This document shows, one piece after another, positions 49,202 through 63,500 of a stretch of DNA of 64,000 bases. The notes under the pieces are model-generated. The model saw only the letters and a list, made by a program, of their open reading frames with translations. It made no database searches and had not been told where the DNA came from. The stretch is from NCBI GenBank assembly GCA_949126835.1, contig OX421498.1, forward strand, positions 34,665,299 through 34,729,298, in the 5' to 3' direction. The number at the start of each line of letters is the position of its first letter. Positions within the stretch are counted from its first letter, which is position 1. Made by a program: the position numbers and the translations under genes. Source of the DNA: Anisus vortex (taxonomy: Eukaryota; Mollusca; Gastropoda; Planorbidae).

Positions 49202-49960
49202 GAGGTTATGTAATAAATTACAATTTTACCTTTCAAGAAATGTTTTTAAAAGCCTTTCATGTTGGAAAACAACTCCAGTCAAATGAAACAGCACATGAAG
49301 TCTGTTTCCAACATATCTCAGGAAAGCTCCTGGAGCAAGATTGTTCTGCTGTTTAAAAAGCTTTTCAATGCTGCATGATCTCCTTTATAGCTGTAACTGT
49401 TTGTAAAAAAAGGTGTACAGAGAAACATAATCTAATTTAACAATTTCAAAGTTTCGTCAAATAAAGATTAGGCTATAAATAATTATTAGTTATACAAATT
49501 ATTTATAATAATAATAGAAATAGAATTATATTAATTATGACCTAATTAATGAAAATTTACATCCTCAGGACTATCGAATCCTAATTACCTTAACTTTGAT
49601 ATATTTTTTATGTCAGTCACAGCAAGACTGATGGCATCAGTACCTTTTGCAGGTTTGAGTTTTAACTCCTTGTCGAATACCATAATCCATATATATATAA
49701 TACGAGGCTGATAAGGGCCTTCAATGCCTCTGACGCCAAGGTATTCAGAGGATGAACATTAAATTACAATTCAGCTGAGTGAGTGAAGTAACAGAACATT
49801 CAGCTCTTCCTCCAGCAACTTTTTGACTAAACTGTTGACAGGTGCGCCCTGTCTGACAAACAACTTTGAAGTTTTTGCACAATTCTACCAAAAAGGCATG
49901 CTATGGTAGTCAGCTAAGGCTAAGGTATTAGCCACTTCCTTGAAATTTGTAACTATGTGG

Positions 49961-51513
49961 TAATGTGGCATGTGGCTATATCATATTTCATATCATCATA
50001 TGTGAATAGCCTCTATTATACTCTATCACTATGTGGCTAGAATAGTCAAAGAAAGGCCTTAAAATTACCCCCAGCAATTTTAAGCCAAGCAGAAGAAATG
50101 GAATACTACCGCTGTGGTGGGAAAAGGCTGACATGAACATCATTAACATATATTATGTTTGTCCACAATTGTAGTGGCTTCAAACATCAATGTGGCCGGC
50201 TGACTTACAATTTAAAATTGCCTCTTTACATTTTTAAGAACCACAACACCGTCAGAAGTCAGAAGAAGTTTAATGTTTACATTTTTTATGCACCGCGAAC
50301 TTTAACCTTTAATAAACCCACAGGTCAAGTCTGAACAGTTGCACTGATCTATAAATAAATATCTTAAGATTTTATCGTCGCAACATTTATTGTAATAATA
50401 ATTGTAGTAGTGCTGTGGTTTGTTGCACAAATTTAAAGTCCTATATATTGCTGTTAACAATACAAATACATTGTTTAAATGTATTTGACAGAAGCAGAAA
50501 TATGTGATTTACGACGTTAGGAGACGGTAATATAACGACATTAATTTTAATATGGTTGGTTGCTATACACAACAAACGTGCAGAGTTACCTCTCTTCTTT
50601 GCACGGATTGTAAAAGAATTTAGATTGCAGTAAAATAGGTATGCCTACTAGGTCTACAACCTATAAACACGTCGAACCTTTAATTAACTTTAGTTTTAAT
50701 GATAATGATAAAATGATTTGTTTACCTATTTGTTTATAAAAGTAGGCCAAGCCTAGGCCTATCCAGCCTATTAATATTGTAATATTGTGGTTTGTAGGCA
50801 ACATCAAACCGAAAACCACGAAAAACAGGCGATTAACGATTATAATCATAAATCATAGTCATACTAATTTAAACAAATTAGTAGGCCTAATAAGGCTACT
50901 AATCATAGTATAATCATACTCTAGACTTGAATTATTAATAGAGTTGCATATTTTAATCATATTATATAATCTAAGAAGTTTGGTATTGTGACAATTTTTA
51001 CTTGAGGAGTGTTGTTTTTTTTGTAGCCCGCTATATCAAACATAATGATAATATAATAATATTATAGGCCTATACTATAAATATATCCTATAGTAGGCCT
51101 ATAGGCCTAGCCCATTTTATTATAATTATATTATATTATAGCCTAGCTAGGCCTAATGATAATGGTTAAAAATATAGTTATATAGGCCCTATTCAAGCCC
51201 TATTGACTATTGTGAATATAGACTATTATAGACTCAATATTTTGGAACTTTAAGACCTGCATTCTGCAATTAAGATCATTAAAATTTTTAATAGGCCTTG
51301 TATTTATATTTATATGAATATATACAATTTAAAATATAAAAAAATCTATTTATATTATGTTTATTTTGTTGTTATATAGGCCTTATAGGCCCTATTTGTA
51401 GCCGTTTATAGACATTTTGTTTAATATATTTTATGAAGTTGTTTTAAATCTTTTTTTCAGCTTCTTATTTATTCTAGGCTATTTTTGTCTGAATAAGCAA
51501 AAACAGTCTTACA
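49961..51513. other. Intergenic region upstream of DNAI7, AGGCCTA-rich
   Basis: The gap between the decayed minus-strand gene and the DNAI7 start must hold the DNAI7 promoter and 5' UTR, but I see no clear core promoter. From about 50740 to 51440 the DNA is dominated by AGGCCTA/TAGGCC words mixed with AT tracts, a low-complexity type repeated through the window. TTTTTTTCAG at 51451-51460 could be a 3' splice site for an upstream non-coding exon. Confidence 0.45.
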
Positions 51514-54500
51514 ATGGCAGATGCGGTAAGGAATTTTACTGAGATATTAAAATGTAAAAATAAAGAAATGCAAAATTGCAAAAGAAAAAAATGAATAGCC
51601 TTGATTAACATTTTAATCATCTAATAGTTTGGCTTTGCGAAAAAAATTTCATGAATGCTTTTTAATTTATTGATTATAATCATAATGATTTCAAATATAC
51701 TGTGAATAAAGACCTATAATTTGGGATTTTCTTTAGTGATGCATTATGGGATATTGTTCTTTATGTGACAATATAAAAAAATAATTGACATATATCAGCT
51801 TTCACATTTTTTGCAAATATTGTATTAACAAATGTTTGCAAAGAATACAATATAAGTCATACATCTCAGGAATTGTTTCATTATGTATAAATGTTTATGT
51901 CACAATGACATAGAGTTCCATTAGTATATTATGTCCATTGATGATTGGGCAGATATTAAATATTATGCATTTATAGTTTTGGCAAAGATGTGGCCCTACA
52001 TACACAAGGCTATCTTGTTTTTTTGTAAGTGATATCCCTGAGAGAGCTGCGCTACTTATCTAATTACCGTAGGTCCTTCTCAGTACCTGGAGTAAAGATA
52101 ATTGTCAATTATCCTCCAGCTATTCCAATTCTGTACCGCTCCATAGGATGCCCCGCCAGGTCAAACCAGACATTTTTGTCTACTTGGGAGCTGAGTGGAC
52201 CCATACAGAGAAGATTATTGCAGTTTATATAAAAATATATAACATAACAAATTTTGATCTAAGAATATTTGATAAATGATATAGGGGCCATCCCTATATT
52301 ATGTACTCACTCAGGTAGAAGGGAATTGATGGACTTGGGAGATTTTGTGTATGGATGGTTATGGGGAGATGGGTCTTGACTGAATGTGTGCATACACAGA
52401 TATTTATATGTAGCCTACATAAAAAAGACGTTCCTCCAGAAGACTGGTTCAAAAGCAGGCAGAGTTATGAAAAAGTATGTTGATGAAAAACAAAACAAAT
52501 GAATAGGCCTATCAGCTGTTTGCTATTTGTTTGCTTTGCTGATGTGCAATAATTGGTTATCTATGAAAAAAAAAATGTATGACTGTTTAATTAACTGGAA
52601 CTATTTTATATTTGATTCAGGCTAAACATTTTAAAAATAATCAGCTCTAAAATGTATATATCCATGTCCAATAATTTAAATTCCATTGATTGAAATTAGT
52701 ATAAATTTCTCTTTTCTCTATTAATTAATTATCTTGATTCAGTGTTGATGACAATAAATTGTAGATGTTCTATTTTATTTATTTAATAAATTTCAACATA
52801 AGCAAACACAATATTTAAAAAAAAAACACATAGACTAAAACATAAAATGCTTTGTTATTATATGGCTAAAAATTAATATTTTAAGGGCTGGGGTGGAGGA
52901 GGGGGGGTGGAGGGGGGGTGGAGAAGGCAATTTGTATGTATGCATGAAGATGGTATTCAAAAATATACATGCTAGAACAGGGGGGGGAAGGGTTTTGAAA
53001 ATCTGACATTTTTGACTACATAATATACCGTACATGAATGAGAATGACATCATCATATTTATTTAGATGTTTGTGTGTGTGTTTGTGTAACATGCTTTAA
53101 TTTAGCTTACTTTAAATCCTAGAATAGAAGAAATGAAAATAAAATAACAACATAATCAGCTTAATTTTATGCGACTGGTGAACATATTCTTTTAACAGGC
53201 TAAGAAAAAAAAGCCTAAATCCTCAGGATCATCAGAAAAAGTACGATTTTTGAAATTTGTTTAAACTATCTTTCTTCATAATTTTTACATTTTGATTTTT
53301 TTTTTCCTTTGCCCATTTTATTTCTTTTTTTTTTTCTATGCTTTTGTTTTAATCATTGCTTAGATGGCTAATTTATATAAAATATTTTGATGGATATTTG
53401 CATAGTCAGCCAATTTATATCATAACTCTTAATAACTTTTTTGTCTAATAAGCTAATTTATATTAACATTCTTGTAACACATTTTTATACTTAACAAATT
53501 ATTTCAACATTCTTTGATTATTACATTCATTTTTCAAATAGAATTGTTTTTACTTGTGTAAAACTACACATAAAGCCCCTATAATTAATTAACAAGACTT
53601 TAAGTTTAACATACATTTACAAAAGAAAAAGTTGCCCGTAAATATGAGTTACAATATTTATAGTTGTGATATTACTATTTTTTATCAATAGAGATTTTCC
53701 TTTTAATGTTACATTTATTTCTGAGAGGAGAAATTGAAAAACATTTAGGTATTAGGCCTGTCAATACATTATCAAGGCTAGCAAGAGAATAGGAATATTT
53801 TTTTTGTGTCAGGCAGACAGACAGTCATATTAATCAGCATCAGATTGTAGGGGAGGTAAAAAAAAATATAATAGCGATACATCACACACACACACATGAC
53901 TCGTATTACTTTCTTTTATTCTTTTACTTTGTAACTGGTTTTATTTTTGTTGTCAGCTTATAAGAAGATTGTTCAAAGTCATATTTCATTGAAATATTAA
54001 GCTAAAAACTTTAATTGTTGAATGACATGTATTGTATTTTAGTTCTTTAATTATGTCATATATATAAATGCATGAGTCAGTTCCCTTTACACTTTGCATG
54101 CTTATCTATCCAGGACAGACCAACTAACTAATTTTATAATAGTATTATTTATACATAGCATAGCTTTTATTTAGTGTAAATTTTAGTTTTTCTATTCTTG
54201 CTTTATTGACAATGTCTTTAGAAATTAATACTTGAAGAATACATTGTCTACTGATAAAAATTTGGGTATAAATGTATATAGATATTAGGGGCCATACGGA
54301 TAAAGATAGTTTATAGTATATGCTTGTCTTTACATATTTAGTCTTATGAACATTGTTATATTCAGATCCATAAACAATTTTCCAGGTGGTACTAGGATTA
54401 GGATCATCATCTTTTTATTTTCTCTGTAGAAAAAAATGGCATTGACCATTTTTGGACTTTATTTCCTAAACAAACTAGGAAAACCAACCACTAATCATCT

Positions 54501-57500
54501 TTTAAAATCCTTATATAAAAATGCTAGACTAGACTAATTAACCATGGATAAGTGTAGTAGGAGTAGGATACAATAATCTTCTGTATAGAAAGAGCATTTT
54601 TGCTAGATTTAGATATTTATGTAATAAAGGCTTTAGGTAATATATAGGCCGAACAGTTCTCTGAAACGAATCCATCCTAAAAACAGTTGTTTTTTTCTGG
54701 CTCTGCAGCGGTGGTCCCTGATTCTATCCAGTTTTGCTGGGTATCTCAGGCTAGTTGGGTGAAAGTTAAGTTGGCTAGGCATTGTGCTGATCAGACAATC
54801 TCCTTAAATGACGATGCCACAACAGAAAATGATGAACACTGTTTCACTAACCCTATAAATTCACATGATCTGAAAGGTGCTCTTAAGTTATTACCAAAAC
54901 TGAGAACTTAATTTTTTTACTCTTGGCAAAGCATGCCCGTGATGTCAATATATAAAGCCTATAAAGTTCTTTTTTTGTCCATCAATGTCCAATCCAAATC
55001 CAGCCTAGTGCCAACTAATAAATAATGAATTACAATGAAATGGCACTTTCCAATAATAGTGTGTGCTGATCAATCATTGACAAAGTTACTTTGATTGTCT
55101 GCTACAATATTTGATTGAAAATCTATCTTTTTTTTCAAACGTAATACATTTTTATTGATTTTTCTGCTTGATTTTTTTTTTGTAATTTATTTAAGAACAA
55201 CAAATACTTTATTAACTTTTTTCCAAATGTTAGTGATAAAAAAATAGTCAGAAATAATTAAATGCTGGCTTTTTTAATGCACCAAATAACTAATATTCAT
55301 TTTTCAAAAATAGCCAGGTCAAAGTAAAAGTTACTAGTTAAAATAAATTAGTCTTTTTTAATTACAGTATTTGTCAGCTTTTAGAAATATAATATAGTAC
55401 CTATAAATACATTTTACTTTGAATCTCATTATTGATAATAAAACATTGGTTAGCCAAATTAATGATAGAAATGCTGTGAAAAATGGTGTAATTTTAGTAG
55501 AAGTCGTGCCCAGCCTTTTAGAAAGCCTTTAAAATTTTTCTAATAGAGAAATGCTATCTGACTATATATTATAACTAAAAATGTGTATTTCAAAATCACA
55601 TCTGTAATTGTGTTTTGATTGGATATGGACAAATAATTTCATGTGGTGAATTTGCTGCTTGTTTAGTTCATTCTATACATGCATGTAAATGCAAGCATGT
55701 CAATACCATCTTAATACATAAGTGTAAGCCTATACTACTATACTCTCTGTAAAATGATTTGATGCATGGCTTCTTGTATGGGTTATACCCCATGCCAATG
55801 TAAGCTTATTGTTAATTCAGGGGTGCTTTATTAAAAGGCTTTAAAATATTATTTTATAGGTTATTATCTTTTTAAAGAATAGCATATACATCATTTACTG
55901 AACAGAGGTTAACTTTTAATTATTTTTTTAAAGGTTTGTTAAAATTTACCAAAAGTTCAAAAGTACAAAAATTGATTCAATTAAAAACAGTTAATGATAA
56001 AATTAGCTTTCTTAATTTTTTTAAAAATTACATTTAGTTGCAATAGAGCCATAGCTCTTTTAATTTATGAACATCATTTACTGTCATGTGCAGGGTAAAA
56101 AAGGAAAAATGACAAAAGCTGAAAAAGAGAAACTAAAGAAGGAAGAGCTTGAGAGAAAGGCCCAAGAAGAAGGTACAACAAAAGTTTTGTATTTCCTAAA
56201 TGTTCATTATATTTTAGACATGTTTGTTGTTTTATATCTCGTCCCAAACAAATAGCAAGTTTAGTCGAACAGCAAGTTTAGTAAGTTTAGTCGGAAAAGT
56301 TTCTATACTCATGTCCTGGGGAAAGATGGATAATGTGGCTATTTTAGACATGTTTGTTGTTTTATATCTCATCCCAAACAAATAGCAAGTTTAGTCGAAC
56401 AGCAAGTTTAGTACGTAAGTTTAGTCGGAAAAGTTTCTATACTCATGTCCTGGGGAAAGATGGATAATGTGGCTAGAGAATTACATTGCACAATAATATC
56501 AGGCAAATTATGATAGTTAGTTTCTTTTTTTAAGTATTAGAAGCATATCAGGGAATAATTCTTAAAAATTATAGCTTGGGCTGTAAATCATAAAAATAGA
56601 TGACGACTGAGAATGGGAAAGAGCAAGAAACTTACAGATTTGGGTAAAGGACAGTATAGGATTACATTTGTAGTCCATGTAATGAATTTATTAAATAAAA
56701 CAGCTGTATGTTCTGCAAACAAAACATTTATCTTATCTTATAAGTTTACAGACGTTCCTTCTGGATAGAAGATTTTTACGTCCACTAGGTCCAAAACTCC
56801 TGCAGGGCGACAGGGATCCGTCGGTGGCAGGGATAGAACCCGCGACCTGTCCGTTTGGTTTTTTGGTTGACAGTCCGGTGATCTAACCGCTGGACCAGCC
56901 GGCTTCACTTATATGTAATGCATGTCCTTTCTAACTTGTGAGATTTCAACATTCTTTTATGAACACCCTTTGCAGTTTGTATTCTTATTATAGGTTTTAC
57001 TCATGTGCATATTTGGAAATAAGTTTGTTTATTTTAAAATCAACCAATTTAGCAGTCTGCATGATATTTGGAGATTAACTTTAGTGATAAATTAGTAATA
57101 ACGATGATCAACTTTTGCCTCAATTTGTCAAAGGGTGTAAGAGTCTTTAGCATACAAATAAACAGATTTAGAAAGATATAAAACAAGCAAATTATATAGG
57201 TTGATTTAATTGGATATAATAGGTATTTCACTATAAAAAAAATTAATATATCATTCCTGGCAAATTTATTTATTCCAAAAGTCTTAATTAGTCAATAACA
57301 ACAACATACACACATGTGATGTTGTTTTGTGATGCAAATATTAAAAAAAAAAAAAGACTTCATAAAGAAACAACTACAAAAAGTATTTCTAAATATTCTA
57401 TGTGTAATTAGATCTAACTCAATGCATGTCATTTAGGTATAACGTTGCTTGTTATAAGTAGATTCATAGACTAATGCCTTTTCTTGATAATTGTGATTCA

Positions 57501-60500
57501 GTCCTTGATGCATCCTTAAATGCATTGGAGGTTGATAAAAAATCATCCGTTTACAATGGTGAGTAAATTCTTTGAATGGAGAGTACCTAGAGCAGCAAAG
57601 CCAATATTGATGAAAAGAAAAAAAATCTAAAGAAACTTAATCCACTTAAAATAAAAAAAAATAAAAAAATAAAAATAAATAAAAGATTAGTTGGCAGGTT
57701 GAATAATCATGACATTATCCAAAATTAAAACCCATGACAGCATCATTAATAAAAAAAAACATAGCTAAAGACAACTATATAATTAGTTGTTATTTAAAAA
57801 AGTAAAAATTAAAAACCGGGTAATTCAACTACTCTAGTTATAAATTGCTGAGCCAATTTGTATTGTTTTACATGTTCTTTTCATTTGTTGAAATGTTGTT
57901 ATTAGCATTGTAAATTTCCCAGCTGTTTTCTTTGTACAATTCAAAAACCCAATATGTTCAAATTTTCTAGTACATTAATTACTATTTGTTCCTGGATTTT
58001 TCATGCTTTTTGATTGGTTATTAGAGTTTTAATTTTGTCTTTTGAAATGTTCTTATTTACCCATTGCTATTCTAGTTTAGCAATCCTTTTAGACAACTCA
58101 ACATTTTGTTGATAGCTATGGAGAAGAGCCCTGAAAATCCTTTTTAAAAAAAAAAAAAATTTAATTAAGCATTATAGATATATTATAAATTTATACATTA
58201 TACTTGTGCAAAGAATTAGTTAAATATACATTTATATCTTTTAGGATTAGATAAAATATTGATGGGTTTCTCTAGTTCAATACATTTTAACTACTTATTA
58301 TCAAAAGTGAAAGAAATGTTTTAAAAAAAATATACAGAATTTTCTCTCATGATTCGATCATTTTTTGTTTACCAATAGTTTGTTTCAGCTCTCCTTACCT
58401 TTAAGTATTCTACTAAAGAATACCGTAAGGCAAATATTACTTGTGTTGTTACGTACATCACTTATTTTATTGTAACTTTTTAGAAAATTTAAGACTTCAA
58501 GCCATTGAGGATGCCAAAGTTAAAAAAAAGGAGGAAGCAAGTATGGCCGTGGAAAGGATGAAACTGGAAAATGAGGTTTTTGATTTTATAAAGTATATAG
58601 GTTTTCAATATTATATGAGTATAGTTAACTTTTAAATTATAGAAAATAATAAAAATGGACATCAATTTAACATACCGTACTTCACTCTTTCTGACTCATA
58701 TCATAAAAATGAGCACCCTGTGTTTAATAAAAGGGATAGAATTAAACCATTAATTGCTCATTATTACATTAAGAATCAAGCTTTTTTACGTTACATGGCA
58801 ATGATGAGTCATTGTAATGTAAACAACCAATTTGTTTACCTACTCCGCTGTTGTCAAATTTATTCGGACAAGCATTTTTACTCATGGTTTCAATAGGCTG
58901 CCTTTCTGGGCTCAAGCCTCCCCTCTAGATTACCAATTTCCTAGAGTTAGGTTGTAAGAGGTTTTCATTGGTAGAAAGGTCTAGACTCTGGCCAACGAGG
59001 CTCTCACAACACACCTGAACCTAATGAAAAATGCAGGCTCAAGCAGCCTCAAAGGCATATAAAGAAGAGATAAAACCCTTTATAATATTCAAATATTATT
59101 TTCAATTACTTTCTGGGATTAAGGTTTTGCCTGAAAAAAGTTAGCCCCAGTGTATTACTTTAAATATAACAATAGAATTGTTTAATAATTATGAATCTTT
59201 AATACATTGATGAAGTGAACCCGCAGCTTAATATTTTAAGGGCTGTGAGCTTTAGCGGGCACAAAACCTTTTGCCCCAATTAGTCTGTCAAATCAAATTT
59301 TTTTTTTATTTGTACAAAAACATGGGCAGGATCGACGCAAAAGGCGCCAAGAGATGGCTGAGGTGCAGGACATAATAAGCAGCATTGAGTATCAGCTTCA
59401 ACAAATGAACATTGTCAGGAGAAATAATGCAAGAGTAAGTTTACTATCAACCTGGCTGACTTTTCTGAATTTTTGTGGTAAAAAAAAAGGTGGCTGAAAT
59501 TTTTTTATAATTTTGTTTTTTTGATTAAAGAAAAATAAAACTTGGCTGATATTGTTAGATAAATAAAAAATTTCTCTGATATGATTGATATATACCATAA
59601 ATAAATAACTGTATTTGATTTTATTGTTTCATAAATATGAACTTTTGATTGATGTCATAGTTTCCTGAATAAAAAAATTTCGCTGATATTATATCAATAT
59701 ATTGTGATGACAAGAAAAAGTTAAAAGAAAAAAGGACAAGGACATCTTTGTTGAAATACGTATAACATTTAATATGATTTCAAAGCAGTCTACACTTATA
59801 GACACTACCACAATATTTTCTGTTACACCTTAAGTTTGTGTATTTAAGTCAAAAGTTTTTCAATGGTCTTTGAGCACACTTCTTTATTGTTTTATTTCAA
59901 AGTGGGCGCGTTACATGAGATGTGATGGCTCACCTGATCCTGTGAACCAAGGGGAGATCAACACATATATTAGCCTGCGATTGGAGGATAAGACTCGCAA
60001 TGATTCGGTCAGCGTTCTATCTGACACTCTTTTGGATCTCTCCGTAAGTATAGCATAGTTGTTACGTATGCATTTTTATACAAGTTAATGTAATGCAAGT
60101 AGAATGCCAGCAGAGTAAGTACCCTTGATGCCTAATTTTCCTGGTAGTAGGTGAAATTAGATCTCACCGGTTTCTGTTGTACACCTGCTTCACCTCAAAT
60201 CAATCAATTAGACTCTAGCGCTTGGCAAGCCATGTTGCCTGATCCTCTTTTTACAATAATATTTGATCAATCCATTTCCACTTCTAGTTAAAGGCAACCT
60301 ATGATAAACCATTTTCTTCTCTTGTCTATGCCTTTTGTGTGCTTCTGGCTTACCTTACTTCCTACTAGGGATGTTAAACAAAAACTGGAATTTGGTTTTA
60401 AAACCAAAAATCGGTTTTCAAACCTAAAACCGATTTTCGGTTTTGTAGGAAGTTTGGAGAAAATCATTCAAATATAGTGTCCAACAATTAATAATTTTTT

Positions 60501-63500
60501 TATGTCCTCAAAGAAATATTTTAAAAGAAATGTTTTAAAATCATTCGCACAAAACAATTTCTTAACATTAAATGTCTTGCAAACACTAATTAAGTCAAAG
60601 GTTACTCATATTGTTTTGTTTTTTTCAAATCCGGAATATTACTTTTGATACAAGCACAGACAAAAGCAAATGCAGATGTTAAGTTACAGTTAACACTGGT
60701 CGTCGGTGCAGCCTTTTGGTCTATATACTAGAGTACTAGAGAAATAAAAAAATGGGATTTCCCCACAGATGCTGATCCCTTCCAACAGACAAGAAGGTTG
60801 ATAGACGTAGTGTTGCCAGATACTTGGACTTCACAAGGAGGACACACAGAGACAAAAAGGATGACACATTTAATGTTTCATATGAATCATCCGGGTTAAA
60901 CCCACAAACAGTTCAGTTTTATTACAATAGTTGCCAATAATTGTCTTTTGGTAAACTGACCTAAAAAGAGTTTTGTTCAAACTTAAACAGGCATTTAATT
61001 TAATGTAAAGTAACTTGCATGTGGGCAACTTTAAAAAATAACTTCACAGTGCAGATATTCTTTTAAATTGTACAACTTGTAACATCCACTGATCTATATT
61101 AAAATTATGTGTCTAATTCTAAATTCATGACATTACAGCTTTCGACTTCTCACAATCTAAAATCAATGATTTTGTAAAAATATTTCACCTCGTTCTAAGG
61201 ATCAATGTTCTTTCATATTAATTTGGTGTGTAAAAATATTATTTTTGGTATAGTCAACGCAAATGTATCTTTTCCAACATATAATGTACTTAGCCCATTT
61301 GGGGGGGGGGGGGATGGGGGGTGGAGGGGGGGAGATAAACTAAAAATCGGTTTAAAATTGGATTTCTAGAATTGAAAATCGTTTTTGAGAAAAAAATTAT
61401 ATTAACATCCCTACTTCCTATTAACTGACTTCCATTATCCATCTTCTCTCGATGTACCTAAGTTAAGTCTCTCAAGATAATATAACTTGAAAACCTAACT
61501 GGCAAGTTATACAATCTTCTATTCAAAGACCATGATTGGTCCATAAAGAAGATCTAAATGACTTGTTTTTTTTTTTTAGATAGAATTTTAAGCCTTAATT
61601 TTTTTTTTAAATACAGTAACAAAATGATTTAAAATGAAAACCTCTTTATTTGCCAGTTGATAGATGAGCTGCAGCAAATGATGAATGAGGCTGAACCAGA
61701 AGAGTTTACAGAGAAAGATATTGCTTTACATACCACGGTAAAACAGACTTTTCTTTTCTAATTTTCATATGGTTATTGTAGTTTTTTTTTCAGATGAAAA
61801 GTAGTAGTTCTGTAAGGTACATTCTATATATAAGACAGGGGCTGTAACTTAAAAAATAACAAAATGTGACTCTGCCATTTTTTCCAGTGTGGTCTTTTTA
61901 TACATATAGGCTATACATATATATTTATACGCTATAAGAATTTGAAGAGTGTATATTTATAATGAATGTAACCAAATCATATTTTCGTTTGTTTTCACAG
62001 ACTATTGAAGAGCTTCAAAAACTAATAGCGTTGAAACTTGACCTAGCAACTTTACAAATTCTTTGTGATGCCACTGCATTGGAAGATCAGGAAACTGGAA
62101 ATTTACAACATATTGTCAGAAACAGTCAAATATGCTTGTGCATGTGGGGAAATATCATGAAAAATCCACGGTATGCCAGCTTATTTTAACAGAATATTGT
62201 TCTCTTCTCAATAACAATATACCTATGTAGGCTAGTTGTCAATTTGGATTTTAAAAAATGTGTGTGTTCAATATATTATAAAAGACAATCATAAATATAT
62301 GTTTTTATAAAGTAAATATAAATATAATAATAGAATTGAGTTTTGTTGTGGTGATAAGTATGTGAAAAAAAACTCAAAAATAGGCCTAACTATCGCTCTA
62401 TATAATATATATTATATATAATAAACATATAAATTTACCTTAGCTTTAAAATATGATCCTATTAAAGAGCAAAATATTGAACAATAGTAAATAGTTAGCT
62501 AAAACTGAGCAACGAACAAAAAAACAAAATATTATTTGCTATCTTTTTCAGCATTAAATCATTTGAGTTCCCATTGATCCAGTTTGGGTTTGACATTCCA
62601 AAAGTATTAGGTCTTAGTGACTGTGCCGTGAGAGTAATGAACACCAAATTTGACAACTTTTCAGCCAGTAGCAAAGCTCTGGTCCCAAGACTTAAGAAAA
62701 AAGGTGACTATAATTAAAAAACTAAGTAGACCTGATTCTTTTAAACTTTATTACCGGTACACATTAACTCTGGTCCAACTATAATTAATTTTCTTAGTTT
62801 AATTAAAATAAAGAGGCATCGAATTAAAAACTTTACAATTTATTTTGACAACACAAAAGAGATAATAAAAAATATAACTGATTGCCATTTATTTCAGATG
62901 TCCCAGTACCTGTAGAGGAAATCAAACCTGTAGTTGAAGAAGAGGTCAAGGATGAATCTGAGAAGCCTAAAGAGGAAATCAAAGAAGAGGAACTTACAAT
63001 CCCAGTATGAATGATTTTCATTGGTTTATTTATATGAATATTGATGGTTTAAAAAATATAAAACAACAACAGTTTATATGGTCAATGAATTGATAATGTT
63101 GGCTATCATTCTCATAATAATTCTCTAACAATACAATATTGGCCTAATATTCTTCCAAAATTAGTTTATTATTTAAATATTAGCAGAATATAGGGCCCTG
63201 GAGTTAGTCCACCAGTTCTAGCTGTCCAATCCTTGCTGCCCTGCAGGACTTTTGGGCCAAGGGCGTAATAATTAATCTTCTTTCTAGAAGAAATTATCTT
63301 ATCTTATATATTACAGACGCTCCTTCTATAATGAAGATTATTGCATCCTACGCTCATTCATGTCTAGTCTTGCATTATGTCTCTAAATTTAGACTCCTAG
63401 TCCGAAATGATACACCTCATAATACATCTGCCACTGAAATTCACACCAAGAGCATAATGAGCATGCTTAATTTAATAGAAGCGCTATAAAAAATGACGTT

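Larger units (their letters stand above)
46918..49960 (-). pseudogene. Decayed spliced gene of an uncharacterised invertebrate family
   Basis: Reading the minus strand from high to low coordinates gives successive protein-like blocks. About 49960-49740 reads NFKEVANTLALADYHSMPFW, an in-frame TAG, then RQGAPVNSLVKKLLEEELN and a TGA. About 49750-49589 reads EYLGVRGIEGPYQPR...KPAKGTDAISLAV and has a donor AG|GTAATT. About 49396-49230 reads SYKGDHAA, a one-base frameshift, then APGAFLRYVGNRLHVLFHLT, with donor GTAAAA. 48226-48068 reads SILQDTNKEEDLVQLQALG...MVTGPRIKLVYK, with acceptor CCACCAG and donor GTAAGC. From 47977 it reads RIFQIAKDRLKNFKDSPADL, then TGA at 47844-47842. A shifted frame gives VLDRQMTRYVTG and three 25-residue repeats. 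A further shift gives FLDSKIKAKINDTLEWLDAK and a basic region. The last part, about 47130-46918, reads GLHGTHNWDLEDGETHSFFG with a TGA where a codon is expected. Splice phases agree between exons, so this was a spliced gene, not a processed copy. At least two in-frame stops and three frameshifts argue it is dead. I cannot name the family; it may be transposon-related. Confidence 0.7.

Noticed and set aside
49108..49356. 82-residue plus-strand frame
   Set aside because: It crosses the end of the hAT-like element and runs antisense to an exon of the decayed gene.
58898..59065. Possible inverted element with GGCTCAAGC words
   Set aside because: The two GGCTCAAGC words are in the same orientation and no target duplication or matching ends were found.
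62833..63021. 62-residue Ser/Thr-rich minus-strand frame
   Set aside because: It is the reverse complement of the acidic DNAI7 exon 10.
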